Assembly (NCBI GenBank): GCA_963825625.1
Contig: CAWGUF010000023.1
Coordinates: 310,001-374,000 of the forward strand
DNA from: CAMDPA01 sp963825625
Lineage (GTDB): Bacteria > Pseudomonadota > Alphaproteobacteria > Rhizobiales > Hyphomicrobiaceae
Length of the DNA: 64,000 bases
Direction of reading: 5' to 3'
Positions 9,624 through 18,776 of the stretch are shown here, in pieces. The position numbers and the translations under genes are program-made. Numbering within the stretch: position 1 is the first letter of the stretch; each line of letters starts with the position of its first letter. The notes under the pieces are model-generated. The model was not told where the DNA came from. It ran no database searches and was given only the letters and a program-made list of their open reading frames with translations.

Positions 9624-11312
9624 ATGGCGCCGCGCTATCCGATCGAAGGCGTGAAATACAGGTCGCAGCAGGAGCGCGAGCGCTTCCTGGCCAACGGCGA
9701 CTGGATCAACTGCACGGCCGGCGACGCCTTGCGGCGCGCGGCGCTCAACACGCCCGAAAAAACCGCTGTCATCGGCCATGACTGCGACATGACATTTGCC
9801 GAACTCGATGCTGCCAGCGAGTCCGTCGCAGCGGGATTGATCGACACCGGTCTCAGGCCCGGCGACCGCGCGATGTTCCAGATCGGAAACGTCGTGGAGT
9901 TTTTTACCGCCTTTTTCGGATGCTTCAAGGCCGGCGTCATTCCCGTTGCCACGCTGGCGGTCTATCGTGAAATCGAGATGGAGGCTCTCTCGCGCCGCTC
10001 CGGCGCCAAAGCATTCTTCGTGCAGGCCGACGTGCACCCGACGTTCGATCAGCTGGCATTCGCACGCAAGATCATGGCTGCGGTCGCTGGCCTGACGCAT
10101 CTCTATGTGCTGCGTGGAGATGCCGGGCCTGGCGAATTCTCGCTCGAAGACCTGACGGACCGCTACACGGCGGCCGAGGCACGCGCGCGCGTTCGGCCCT
10201 ATGATCCGGATCCGGAGGATGTCGTCGCGTTCCAGATGTCCGGCGGATCGACCGGGCTGCCGAAGCTGATACCCAGGTTCCACGCCGAGTACCTCGGCTC
10301 CGCCGCCGCCTTGTCGCGCCGCTGGGAGCTTGACGGCAAAGACAAGTCGCTATGGACCTTGCCGCTGATCCACAATGCCGGCACGCTGATCCTTGTGCTG
10401 CCGATGGTGCTGGACAGCCGTACCAGCATCATCATGCCGCGTTTCGACGTGACCGACTTCCTGGAAACCGTCGAGCGCCGGGCGGTCACGTTCAGCGGCA
10501 GCATTGGCCCGGTTGCGCCCCGTCTCCTGGAATTCGAGGACATCGGACGGTTCGATCTATCCCAGCTTCGCCAATTCTTCTCGCTCAATCGCGCAGATGC
10601 GGTAGAGGCGCACACGAGCGTCAACGTGCACACCATGTTCGGCATCACAGAGGGCCTGCTGATGGGCTCGGCGCCCAGCGACACGGCGCAGGCCCGACAC
10701 GGCACCGTCGGCTGGCCGGTCGCCGCCGCGGACGAGGTTCGTCTGCTCGAGCCGGGCAGCGAAAGGGAAGTCCCTCTCGGCGAGGTCGGAGAGCTGTGCT
10801 TCCTCGGCCCCAGCACGGTTACCGCCTATTTTGCCGATGCCGATGCCACTGCGGCAAGTTTCACATCCGATGGCTTCTTCCGCACCGGCGACCTTGTGCG
10901 GGCGCATGCCTTGAACGGCCGCACCTACTACTCGTTCGAAGGCCGCATCAAGGACAACATCAACCGTGGCGGCGAGAAGATCGGCGCGGAGGAAGTCGAG
11001 AACGTCGTTGCGGCTCATCCGGCGGTTGCGGATGTCCGCGTGGTGGCGATGCCGGACGACGTCTACGGCGAGAAAGTCTGCGCCTACATCATCGTGCGCC
11101 CGGGGCATGAGTTGCCGACAGTTGCAGAGCTTGGCCGCTTCGTCGCGGAGAAAGGGCTCGCCAAGTACAAGACGCCGGAGCGGATCGAGCCGATCGATGC
11201 GTTCCCCGTGACCAGCGTCGGCAAGGTAGACAAGGTCCGCATGCGCCAGATAATCGCGGACAAACTCGCCGCTGAAGCTACCGAAGTCCAGCAACCCGAG
11301 CACAGGTTCTAA
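9624..11312 (+). CDS. Acyl-adenylate-forming aryl-acid ligase, EntE/DhbE-like
   Basis: A 562-residue ANL-superfamily enzyme that activates an aromatic acid with ATP, and with CoA in catabolic members. The phosphate-binding loop MSGGSTGLPK is at residues 205-214 and is followed by LIPRFHAEYL, which resembles the 2,3-dihydroxybenzoate-AMP ligase branch. Later motifs are MFGITEGLLMG, the hinge YYSFEGRIKDNINRGGEKI, and the catalytic lysine region VTSVGKVDKVRMR. ATG 9624 is preceded by GGGGAGCG, so I prefer it over starts farther upstream. The flavin monooxygenase follows after six bases. The pair suggests activation of a salicylate- or anthranilate-like acid followed by ring hydroxylation; no siderophore genes are present. 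Confidence 0.8.
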   Translation: MAPRYPIEGVKYRSQQERERFLANGDWINCTAGDALRRAALNTPEKTAVIGHDCDMTFAELDAASESVAAGLIDTGLRPGDRAMFQIGNVVEFFTAFFGCFKAGVIPVATLAVYREIEMEALSRRSGAKAFFVQADVHPTFDQLAFARKIMAAVAGLTHLYVLRGDAGPGEFSLEDLTDRYTAAEARARVRPYDPDPEDVVAFQMSGGSTGLPKLIPRFHAEYLGSAAALSRRWELDGKDKSLWTLPLIHNAGTLILVLPMVLDSRTSIIMPRFDVTDFLETVERRAVTFSGSIGPVAPRLLEFEDIGRFDLSQLRQFFSLNRADAVEAHTSVNVHTMFGITEGLLMGSAPSDTAQARHGTVGWPVAAADEVRLLEPGSEREVPLGEVGELCFLGPSTVTAYFADADATAASFTSDGFFRTGDLVRAHALNGRTYYSFEGRIKDNINRGGEKIGAEEVENVVAAHPAVADVRVVAMPDDVYGEKVCAYIIVRPGHELPTVAELGRFVAEKGLAKYKTPERIEPIDAFPVTSVGKVDKVRMRQIIADKLAAEATEVQQPEHRF

Positions 11313-11318
11313 CTTCTC

Positions 11319-12449
11319 ATGCGTATCCACGTGCTCGGCGGCGGGCCTTCCGGACTCTACTTCGCTTTCTTGATGAAGTCGGCGTTTCCCGGCTACGAGG
11401 TCCGGTTGTGGGAGCGCAATGCGGCCGATGTAACGTTCGGTTTCGGCGTCGTGCTTTCGGGGCGGGCGAAGGAGTTCATCAGCGAAGGCGACAAGGGCGT
11501 GGTGGAGGGAATCGGCTCGCTGTCGCAATCGTGGTCCGACCAGCACATCGTACATTGCGGCGAAACAGTCGTGGTCGACGGCAGCGCCTTTTCCGGCATC
11601 GCGCGTATCGATCTGTTGCGAGAATTGCAAGGCGCCTGCAGCAGCGCCGGCGTTGAAATGACATTCGGCGCGGAGCCGGCGATCGGCGAGCTGGATCACT
11701 GCGACGTTGTTGTCGGGGCTGACGGCGCCAATTCCACATTGCGCGATGCCCATGCCGCAGCATTCGGCACACGCATTACCGACCTGAGGAACTACTATGC
11801 CTGGTACGGCGTCGCGCATGCCTACCCGGCGCACACACTGACCTTCAAAAAGTCCGCTGCCGGCTGCTACTGCGCCCACCACTATCGCTACCGGCCGGGA
11901 ATGAGCACGTTCGTTGCCGAGGCGGATGCCGCAGCCTGGCAAGGAGACGGGCTGTATGCGATGTCGGATGACGAACGCCGCCGGCACATCGAGACGCTGT
12001 TTGGGGATACGCTTGGCGGGCAGCCGCTCGTCTCGAACCGGTCGATATGGCGGCGCTATCGCCTCGTCACCAATGACCGCTGGTCTGTACGCAACATCGT
12101 TCTGATCGGCGATGCGCTCAGAACCGCTCATCCCTCGATCGGCTCCGGGACACGGCTCGCAATGGAGGACGCGATTGCGTTGTGGCGCGCATTCATGGCC
12201 GAAGGCAACAATATCGAGGCCGCCTTCCGCCGCTATCAATCAGAACGCCAGCCGGTCCGCGACCGGCTCGATCGCGCAGCGGAGCGCAGCATCGACTGGT
12301 ACGAGCGTATGGGGGAGAAAATGGATCTATCCCCCTATGCTTTTGCATACGACTACCTGATGCGCACCGGCGTCATGACGCCGGAGCGGTTGGAGCGTTT
12401 CTCGCCAGACTTCATGGCGCGGTGGCGATCGGGTGGCGCCCAGGCTTGA
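11319..12449 (+). CDS. FAD-dependent monooxygenase, salicylyl-CoA 5-hydroxylase-like
   Basis: A 376-residue flavoprotein of the UbiH/PHBH type. It has an N-terminal GGGPSG dinucleotide motif (residues 8-13), the DG motif in VVVGADGANS, and the GD motif in VLIGDALRTAHPSIGSGTRLAMEDA. The opening (LYFAFLMKSAFPGYEVRLWERN, then TFGFGVVLS) resembles salicylyl-CoA 5-hydroxylase and the flavin domain of anthraniloyl-CoA monooxygenase. It lies six bases behind the aryl-acid ligase. I infer hydroxylation of the aryl-CoA made by that ligase, which would lead toward a gentisyl-type ring. Without biochemical data the exact position of attack is unknown. Confidence 0.78.
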   Translation: MRIHVLGGGPSGLYFAFLMKSAFPGYEVRLWERNAADVTFGFGVVLSGRAKEFISEGDKGVVEGIGSLSQSWSDQHIVHCGETVVVDGSAFSGIARIDLLRELQGACSSAGVEMTFGAEPAIGELDHCDVVVGADGANSTLRDAHAAAFGTRITDLRNYYAWYGVAHAYPAHTLTFKKSAAGCYCAHHYRYRPGMSTFVAEADAAAWQGDGLYAMSDDERRRHIETLFGDTLGGQPLVSNRSIWRRYRLVTNDRWSVRNIVLIGDALRTAHPSIGSGTRLAMEDAIALWRAFMAEGNNIEAAFRRYQSERQPVRDRLDRAAERSIDWYERMGEKMDLSPYAFAYDYLMRTGVMTPERLERFSPDFMARWRSGGAQA

Positions 12450-12667
12450 GCCTGCAGCGCAGACGTCGATGCGGATGGCCGCTGAACAGGCCGACGCCTG
12501 CAATCAATGTAACTTCGCAGGCGCAAACACTGCGCGCGGCCAACTACGCAGTCGGCTCCACGCCGGGCAGAGTAAACAAGACGCTTTGTCCGGCAACGGA
12601 ACGACGACAGGGTGGGTGAAGGCGCGCTTTGTCAGGTCTTCAGGCTGCCCGGGATGCGACCTGCCAA

Positions 12668-13594
12668 TCAGCGCCGCCACAGATCAAGCACGTAGGCCTC
12701 GCCATCGTGCTCGACGGCGCCATAGTCGGGCGGCTGGAAATGCGCCGGCAGCAGCAATGCGCCAGTACCAGCCATATGGTCCAACATCTCTCGACGTGAC
12801 TTGGCCGCCGCTACCGGATCGGAGCAGAACCCCGTCGACCACTCGGGTCGGCGCAGCTGTACCGGGTGATGCAGCACGTCGCCGCACATCACTGCCCCCT
12901 GACCGCCATCGGAGACATTCAGGACCAGCAGGCCTGGAGTATGCCCTGCGACCAGCTCCAGAGACAGGCTCGGCGAAATGACATGGCCCGGCTGCACCAT
13001 GTCGGCCTGTCCGCTCTCGATCACAGGCAGCACGCTATCGGCAAACGAGCCGTGCTGCAGCGGTGCCTCCGGCGTGCACTTGTCATGCTCAGACTTCCAA
13101 TGGCGGTATTCTTTCTCACCCATCAGATAGCGGGCGTTCGGAAACGTCGGCACCCAGCGGCCGTTCTCCAGCTTCGTGTTCCAGCCGACGTGATCCGCGT
13201 GCAGGTGGGTACAGAATACGATGTCGATGTCTCCGGGCTGGCAACCGGCCCTTGCGAGCTGCTCGATGAAATCACCCTTGCGGTGATGCCAGGGCGGGCG
13301 TGTCAGGCGCTCCTTGTCGTTGCCGCAGCAGCAATCGACCAGAATGTTGAGCTTACCGGTCCGCAGCAGATACGAGTGGAAGCTCAGCTTGAACTGCAGT
13401 GTGTCCGGATCAATGTGGCGCGGCCCAAGCTCCTTGGCGAGAGGGCCTAGGTCAGTGCCCGCAGTTGCCGGCATCATCATGGCAGGATCGTACAGGCCGG
13501 CAGCGATATCAACGACGCGCCGCACCTCGATCGCCCCAATCCTGCAGCCGTCGAGGGCTGCATCCCATTTCGCCGCCGCACTTGCCATGCCCAA
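12668..13594 (-). CDS. MBL-fold metallo-hydrolase
   Basis: A metallo-beta-lactamase-fold hydrolase of about 308 residues. The zinc motif HLHADH is at residues 130-135, and further metal ligands are likely in VAGHTPGLLV, MCGDVLHHPVQ and the late LLPAHFQPP. The start may be the internal ATG six bases inside. Members with this architecture hydrolyse lactones or thioesters, among other substrates. It is the last gene of a leftward run after the 529-residue monooxygenase, from which it is separated by 36 bases, so co-expression is likely. The substrate is not determined. Confidence 0.82.
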   Translation of the reverse strand: MGMASAAAKWDAALDGCRIGAIEVRRVVDIAAGLYDPAMMMPATAGTDLGPLAKELGPRHIDPDTLQFKLSFHSYLLRTGKLNILVDCCCGNDKERLTRPPWHHRKGDFIEQLARAGCQPGDIDIVFCTHLHADHVGWNTKLENGRWVPTFPNARYLMGEKEYRHWKSEHDKCTPEAPLQHGSFADSVLPVIESGQADMVQPGHVISPSLSLELVAGHTPGLLVLNVSDGGQGAVMCGDVLHHPVQLRRPEWSTGFCSDPVAAAKSRREMLDHMAGTGALLLPAHFQPPDYGAVEHDGEAYVLDLWRR

Positions 13595-13630
13595 TTTCCT
13601 TTCCTGCGTTCCGACCGGCCGGCTGGCCGC

Positions 13631-15220
13631 TCAATGTCCTGTCACCTTGGCAATCAGCGCCGGCCAATCCGACGGCGCGTCGTCGCCACACCACACGATG
13701 AACTGATCCGGCCGCACAAGGATCAGCCGCGCCTCGTAAGCCTCGCGGCCGCCATCGAAGCCATCGCGGACGACGTCGAATGGAATTCCGGCGCTGGCGG
13801 CAGCAAGCTCGAAGCCCGCAATTGCAGACTGCGGCGCATCGAATGCCAGCAGAGTGAAGCCGCGTCCCAGAGCCTCGAATACGTTGCGGCCGTCGGACAA
13901 CAACCGCGAGGGCAGATGATGACCCGGCCGGGCCTTGAACATGTGGCGGCCGTGTGCGCTGCATCTGGCGCCGGGCGGTCCGGCGACAATGGAGGAGCCG
14001 GCGTAATTCGGCTCATAATTCAGCACGCGCGGTCCGGCCAGGCTGGCATGATCCTCGTGCCAGGCCTTCTCGAAGGCGGCGAGATCCCATTCCGGATCGT
14101 AGGTTTCGAAGAACTCGCGGTCGAGCTCGATGCGGCCGGCGATGTAGTCGCGACCGGTCTCCTCGAACACGGGCTTTCTCTCCTCCGTATACGTTTCGAG
14201 AAGCCGTGCCCCTCCCCACCCCTCCAGAACGGCCGCGATCTTCCACGCCAGATTGACGGCATCCTCCAGGCCATTGTTGAGACCATAGCCGCCATATGGA
14301 GGGTGACTGTGCGCGGCATCGCCGGCAATGAACACGCGCTCCTTCTGGTAGCGGTCGGCGACGGCGATGCGAAGGTCCCAGAACCCGACATAGTCGAACG
14401 TGCATTCGAAAGGGAAGCCGGCGACCTGCTGCAGAAGCCCCTGGAAATCGAAGTTCGCGCGGGTGGTGTCGGCGGGCACCGGGGAGTGGAAGAACCAGGC
14501 CTCGTCGGCATCGACGCGGCCGAAGAACTGCCAATAGCCCTTGAGCTTCTTGTTCATCACACGGTATGTGGATTTCAACGGAAACCGCTCTGCCAGCTTG
14601 TCGCTGAGGTCGCGAGAGCGGATCACTGCGAGCACCATCAACTGGTCGTAATCCTCGCCACCGCGACCGATACCGAGGCGATCACGGACGAGGGAATGGC
14701 TGCCATCGCAGCCAACCACATAGCTCCCTTCGAGCACCTCAGCCTTGTTCGAGCTGTCCTGCTCGATCGCGACGCGCACGCCGTCCGCATCCTGATCGAC
14801 CGATTTTACCGACCAACCGAAATGAGGATCGATGCCGGGGGTCGCAGCCATCTTCCGGCGCAGAACCGCCTCCAGGCAGTACTGAGGCATGCGGTCGTTG
14901 GCCTGGAAATAGTATTGGTTGACGATCTCGCGCAGCGGCGGCGCGTACCACCACGGCGTCGAAAGGCTCTCGTAGGCGATGATGCCATTGGCGGGAATCT
15001 CGGGCGGCATGACGCGGGCTGCACGCAGCTCATCCGCGATGCCCCAGAACCAGAAATGCTCGAGCGTGCGTTGCGTGAGGTTCTGGCCCTTGGGAATGTT
15101 GTGCAGATCAATCCGGCGCTCGACGACTGCGACCGTCAGGCCGCGCAGTCCGAGTGAGACGGCAAGCCCCACCCCGACCGGTCCGCCGCCGGCAACTATC
15201 ACGTCGTAGCGCTTGCCCAT
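13631..15220 (-). CDS. FAD-dependent aromatic hydroxylase, PheA/TfdB family
   Basis: A 529-residue single-component flavin monooxygenase. It has the GGGPVG dinucleotide motif (residues 11-16), the DG motif VVGCDGSHSLVRDRLG, and the GD motif VFIAGDAAHSHPPYGGYGLNNGLEDAVNLAWK. A C-terminal thioredoxin-like extension is present, as in phenol hydroxylase-type enzymes (last 120 residues or so). It should insert one oxygen atom into an aromatic ring using NAD(P)H. It is flanked by an MBL hydrolase and an aryl-alcohol dehydrogenase in the same direction. A long open frame on the opposite strand is a codon-bias shadow. Confidence 0.86.
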   Translation of the reverse strand: MGKRYDVIVAGGGPVGVGLAVSLGLRGLTVAVVERRIDLHNIPKGQNLTQRTLEHFWFWGIADELRAARVMPPEIPANGIIAYESLSTPWWYAPPLREIVNQYYFQANDRMPQYCLEAVLRRKMAATPGIDPHFGWSVKSVDQDADGVRVAIEQDSSNKAEVLEGSYVVGCDGSHSLVRDRLGIGRGGEDYDQLMVLAVIRSRDLSDKLAERFPLKSTYRVMNKKLKGYWQFFGRVDADEAWFFHSPVPADTTRANFDFQGLLQQVAGFPFECTFDYVGFWDLRIAVADRYQKERVFIAGDAAHSHPPYGGYGLNNGLEDAVNLAWKIAAVLEGWGGARLLETYTEERKPVFEETGRDYIAGRIELDREFFETYDPEWDLAAFEKAWHEDHASLAGPRVLNYEPNYAGSSIVAGPPGARCSAHGRHMFKARPGHHLPSRLLSDGRNVFEALGRGFTLLAFDAPQSAIAGFELAAASAGIPFDVVRDGFDGGREAYEARLILVRPDQFIVWCGDDAPSDWPALIAKVTGH

Positions 15221-15256
15221 CAGGACCGTCCCTTGCTTTCCGCGACGCCCCTCATC

Positions 15257-16360
15257 TCAGACGGTCGGCATACGCAATATCGGCTTGATCGCCGTGCCGG
15301 CCTCGCTGTCATGAAACGCCTGCTCGATGTTTGCGAAATCGTAGAACTTCACCAGCCGGTCGAACGGCAGGCGGCCGCTCATGTGGAAGTCGATGAGCTG
15401 CGGGATGAAGACATCCGGGTTGGAGTTGCCTTCCATCAGGCCGCGAATCTTGCGCCCATGCATGAGCGGGCGCATCGGAACGCTGAGGTCCGGCCCTTCT
15501 CTTGGGGCAGCGGCGTAGGTGAACGTCCCGCGCGGGGCCAGACACTCGATCGCCTCGCGCATCACGGCTGATACTGTCGTCGTATCGAACGCGAAATCGA
15601 CGCCTTCGGGTAGCGTTGCAAAGATGCGGTCCCTGACCGGGCCCGCGCCGTCGCCGGCGCGGATCACCTCGTCGGCGCCCAACTCGGCGGCCAGCTGCAG
15701 GCGATTGGGATGGATGTCTACAGCGATGATGCGGCCCGCTCCGGCAATTCGCGCCGCCATCACTGCAGAGAGGCCGAGCGAGCCGGCGCCGAACACGGCC
15801 AGCGTCTGGCCCGGCTTCAACTTCAGCTCGTTGAGCACCGCCCCGGCGCCGGTCTGGATGCCGCAACCCAGCGGCCCCAGCAACTCCAGCGGCGCATCCT
15901 TCCTCACCTTCACGACGCCGCGCCGCTTGCCGATTGCATAGGTGGCGAACGAGGACTGGTTGAAGAAGTCGCCGTGGACCGGACCTTGCGGGCCTTGCAG
16001 ATAGGTCGAGCCGTCGGGCCGTGTGCAGGCGAAGTGGTCCGTCGTATAGCAGTAGGCAGGCTCGGCATCGAGGCAGCTCGGGCAGGTGCCGCACCACGTG
16101 AAGGTCATAACGACGTGATCGCCTTCCGCGATGTCGGTTACACCCTTGCCGACCGCTTCCACGATGCCTGAGCCTTCATGGCCCAGCACCACGGGCCGCG
16201 GTGATCGGCCCACCGTTTCGGCCACCTTGAGATCGGTATGGCACACGCCAGCGGCTACGATACGAACGAGAACCTCGCCGGCTCCGGGGCCGGTCAACTC
16301 CAGATCCTCTATGACCGGCTTAAGGCTCTGGTCGCGGAAAACGGCGGCCTTGATCTTCAT
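15257..16360 (-). CDS. Zinc-dependent (aryl-)alcohol dehydrogenase
   Basis: A 367-residue medium-chain dehydrogenase oxidising an alcohol with NAD(P). Catalytic zinc ligands are in VCHTDL and LGHEGSG; the structural zinc cysteines are in CGTCPSCLDAEPAYC. The coenzyme motif is FGAGSLGLSAV. The class III/benzyl-alcohol-type features (LLGPLGCGIQTGAGAV) point to an aryl-alcohol or formaldehyde-type subgroup. I use the ATG giving MKIKAAVFRDQSLK; an upstream in-frame start would add 18 residues that do not resemble the family. It probably forms an operon with the hydroxylase and MBL hydrolase. Confidence 0.85.
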   Translation of the reverse strand: MKIKAAVFRDQSLKPVIEDLELTGPGAGEVLVRIVAAGVCHTDLKVAETVGRSPRPVVLGHEGSGIVEAVGKGVTDIAEGDHVVMTFTWCGTCPSCLDAEPAYCYTTDHFACTRPDGSTYLQGPQGPVHGDFFNQSSFATYAIGKRRGVVKVRKDAPLELLGPLGCGIQTGAGAVLNELKLKPGQTLAVFGAGSLGLSAVMAARIAGAGRIIAVDIHPNRLQLAAELGADEVIRAGDGAGPVRDRIFATLPEGVDFAFDTTTVSAVMREAIECLAPRGTFTYAAAPREGPDLSVPMRPLMHGRKIRGLMEGNSNPDVFIPQLIDFHMSGRLPFDRLVKFYDFANIEQAFHDSEAGTAIKPILRMPTV

Positions 16361-16443
16361 CGTGCGTGCATCCTCCCTCTCGAGGCGGTTATTGTGACCG
16401 ATGCACGACGACATGAGAAGCCCGCACGGGAGTCAGAACCACA

Positions 16444-17637
16444 ATGACGGCACAAGCTCCATCGCCAGCTGCCCTATCCGACCTGCGGGTCCTCGATCTC
16501 ACCCGCGTCCGGGCCGGGCCGACCTGCGTGCGGCAGCTTGGCGACTGGGGTGCGGACGTCATCAAGGTCGAGATGCGCCAACCTGGCGGCGGAGGCGGCG
16601 GCGACTTCGCGGACCGGCATGACCCGGATTTTCAAAACCTGCAGCGCAACCGCCGGTCGATCGCCATCGACCTCAAGACCGAAGCCGGGCAGGAGGTCTT
16701 CGCGCGGCTGGTGGCCGGGGCGGACGTGCTCGTCGAGAATTTCCGGCCCGACGTCAAGCACCGGCTCGGCATCGACTATGAAACACTGGCCAAGGCCAAC
16801 CCGCGCCTGATCTACGCCTCCATCTCCGGCTTCGGCGAGGATGGTCCCTACGCCAAGCGCCCCGGCGTCGACCAGATCGCGCAGGGCATGAGCGGGCTGA
16901 TGTCGGTGACGGGGGAGCCCGGACGCGGGCCAATGCGGGTCGGCACGGCGCTGGCGGATCTGTCGTCCGGCCTGTTCGCCGCGCTCGGCATCCTGACCGC
17001 GCTACATGAGCGCTCGCGCTCGGGCAAGGGGCAGTGGGTTACCACCTCGCTGTTGCAGGCGCAGGTGTTCATGCTGGACTTCCAGGCCGCGCGCTATCTG
17101 ATGAAAGGCGAGGTGGCCGAGCAGGCCGGCAACAATCATCCCACGGGCGTGCCGACAGGGGTATTCCGTGCAGCGGACTGTCATCTCAACATCGCTCCAA
17201 CGCCCCCGATGTGGCCCCGGTTCTGCAAGGCGCTGGAGCGCGAGGACCTGATCGAGCATCCCGACTACGCATCGCCCGCGCTGCGTCTGACCAACCTGGC
17301 GGCGATGAATGCGGAAATCGAGGCCATCACCGTGAAGCAGCCGGGCGCGCACTGGATCGAGGTGATGAATGCGGCGGGCATTCCATGCGGGCCGATCTAT
17401 GCGATCGACCAGATGTTCGCCGACCCGCAGATCCGGCACCTGAAAGTCTACGACGAGGTGCAATCCACGGCGCTCGGCCCGATCAAGGTGCTGGCGCAGC
17501 CGGTGCGCCTGTCGCGGACGCCGAGCAAGGTCGATCGCGCCGCGCCGGAATATTCCGAGCACGTCGACGAGATACTGGAGGGGCTGGGATATGGGACCGA
17601 GGAGATTGCCAGGCTGAAGGAAGAAGGGGCCGTCTAG
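16444..17637 (+). CDS. CaiB/BaiF (class III) CoA-transferase
   Basis: A 397-residue family III CoA-transferase that moves CoA between organic acids. The N-terminal signature is LRVLDLTRVRAGPTCVRQLGDWGADVIKVE, followed by NLQRNRRSIAIDLKTEAGQEV and VLVENFRPDV. The catalytic aspartate is probably Asp143, in the sequence GVDQIAQGMSGLM. Length and motif order match the family. It is divergent from the alcohol dehydrogenase, whose start is about 80 bases away. It could activate an aromatic or short-chain acid for the CoA-thioester steps encoded nearby; donor and acceptor are unknown. Confidence 0.87.
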   Translation: MTAQAPSPAALSDLRVLDLTRVRAGPTCVRQLGDWGADVIKVEMRQPGGGGGGDFADRHDPDFQNLQRNRRSIAIDLKTEAGQEVFARLVAGADVLVENFRPDVKHRLGIDYETLAKANPRLIYASISGFGEDGPYAKRPGVDQIAQGMSGLMSVTGEPGRGPMRVGTALADLSSGLFAALGILTALHERSRSGKGQWVTTSLLQAQVFMLDFQAARYLMKGEVAEQAGNNHPTGVPTGVFRAADCHLNIAPTPPMWPRFCKALEREDLIEHPDYASPALRLTNLAAMNAEIEAITVKQPGAHWIEVMNAAGIPCGPIYAIDQMFADPQIRHLKVYDEVQSTALGPIKVLAQPVRLSRTPSKVDRAAPEYSEHVDEILEGLGYGTEEIARLKEEGAV

Positions 17638-17750
17638 TGCGGATCTACGTCATTCCCGTCGCGCCTTGTCTCGCTCCTTTCGCAGGACTGCTGGTGCTGG
17701 CTGGTGTCGCGCACCACACGTCCGGCATTCACGTGCGGCTGGCTTGGAAA

Positions 17751-17779
17751 CCAAACGTCAGGAGCAAAAGCTACACTAG
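17751..17779. repeat. Half copy of the 41.9-kb inverted repeat
   Basis: These 29 bases match, apart from one base (AGGAGC for AGGTGC), the complement of the left arm of the palindromic element at 41948-42026, including its four-base A/T spacer. The right-hand end, CTACACTAG, supplies the TAG stop codon of the leftward amidohydrolase gene. No good second arm is present here; only a weak TTGG-AAA-CCAA fold lies next to it. The element sits at the tail ends of two convergent genes. Confidence 0.7.
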
Positions 17780-18642
17780 GCCGCGAGCCCCAGCGCCCTG
17801 ATCGCGTTCTGCTTCAGGATCAGGTCGTGCACCTCGGGCTTGAAGCCGGCTTCCTTGAAATCCTTGATCCAGCGGTCCGGGGCGATCAACGGGTAATCGG
17901 AGCCAAACAGCATCTTGTGCTTGAGCTGCGAATTTGCGTACTGCACAAGTTGCGGCGGAAAATACTTCGGGCTCCAGCCGGACAGGTCGATATAGACGTT
18001 GGGCTTGTGCAGGCAGATCGACAGCGCCTCGTCCTGCCACGGCCAGGATGGATGCGCGATGATGATGGTCATGTCGGGAAAATCGACGGCGACATCATCG
18101 ATATGAATGGGGTTGGAATACTTCAGCCGGAGCCCGCCGCCGCCGGGCATCCCTGTGCCGATGCCCGAATGTCCGCTGTGGAAGATGGCCGGCAGCTTGT
18201 GCTCGGCGATCACCTCGTAGAGCTGATAGGCCATGCGGTCGTTGGGAAAGAAACCCTGCACGGTCGGGTGGAACTTGAAGCCCTTTATGATGCCGGCCTC
18301 GATCAATTCGCGCGCCTCGCGCACGCCCATCTTGCCCTTGTGCGGGTCGATGGAGGCAAACGCGATCATCATGTCCGCGTTTTCGCGCGCGGCATCTGCG
18401 ACTTCCTCGTTGGGGATGCGGCGGGCACCGATCTGGAACTCCGAATCCACGGTGAACATCACGAGACCGATCTTGCGCTCGCGGTAGTAAGCCACGGTCT
18501 CGGCAATGGTCGGCCGCTTGCCGACCTTGAAATACTTGCTCGCCGCCTCATCATATGGCTGCCACATGGCGTCATGCGGCTGCCGGCAGGATACTTCGGC
18601 ATGGGTGTGGACGTCGATCGCTACGAGATCGGCGACGTTCAT
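17776..18642 (-). CDS. Amidohydrolase family 2 (ACMSD-like) metal-dependent hydrolase
   Basis: A TIM-barrel hydrolase or decarboxylase of the ACMSD type, about 288 residues. Metal-ligand motifs are AIDVHTHAE near the N-terminus, GFKFHPTVQGF, AIFHSGHSG, IIAHPSWPW and MLFGSDYPLI. I place the start at the ATG of MNVADLVAIDVHTH because the sequence farther upstream is not family-like; ATG 18657 is an alternative. Members include decarboxylases and hydrolases of aromatic-pathway intermediates, which suits the cluster. It is convergent with the CoA-transferase and divergent from feruloyl-CoA synthase. Confidence 0.85.
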   Translation of the reverse strand: MNVADLVAIDVHTHAEVSCRQPHDAMWQPYDEAASKYFKVGKRPTIAETVAYYRERKIGLVMFTVDSEFQIGARRIPNEEVADAARENADMMIAFASIDPHKGKMGVREARELIEAGIIKGFKFHPTVQGFFPNDRMAYQLYEVIAEHKLPAIFHSGHSGIGTGMPGGGGLRLKYSNPIHIDDVAVDFPDMTIIIAHPSWPWQDEALSICLHKPNVYIDLSGWSPKYFPPQLVQYANSQLKHKMLFGSDYPLIAPDRWIKDFKEAGFKPEVHDLILKQNAIRALGLAA

Positions 18643-18776
18643 GGCGTGCTCCCACATAGGCCCGCGGTTGCCGGGGTTGGCCCTGCGGCACGGGTCGGTG
18701 TTAAGCTCGGCTCCAGGCCCAAGACGCTGAATGGGCAATGCTGAGCGGCTGGCTGTGCCAAGCATCGGGTAAGGAC

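Noticed and set aside
10557..12239. Long leftward open frame opposite the aryl-acid ligase and monooxygenase
   Set aside because: It spans two real genes on the other strand and has no domain signature.
13634..15157. Long rightward open frame opposite the 529-residue monooxygenase
   Set aside because: It is antisense to a clearly conserved flavoprotein and has no recognisable domain; a product of GC-rich codon bias.
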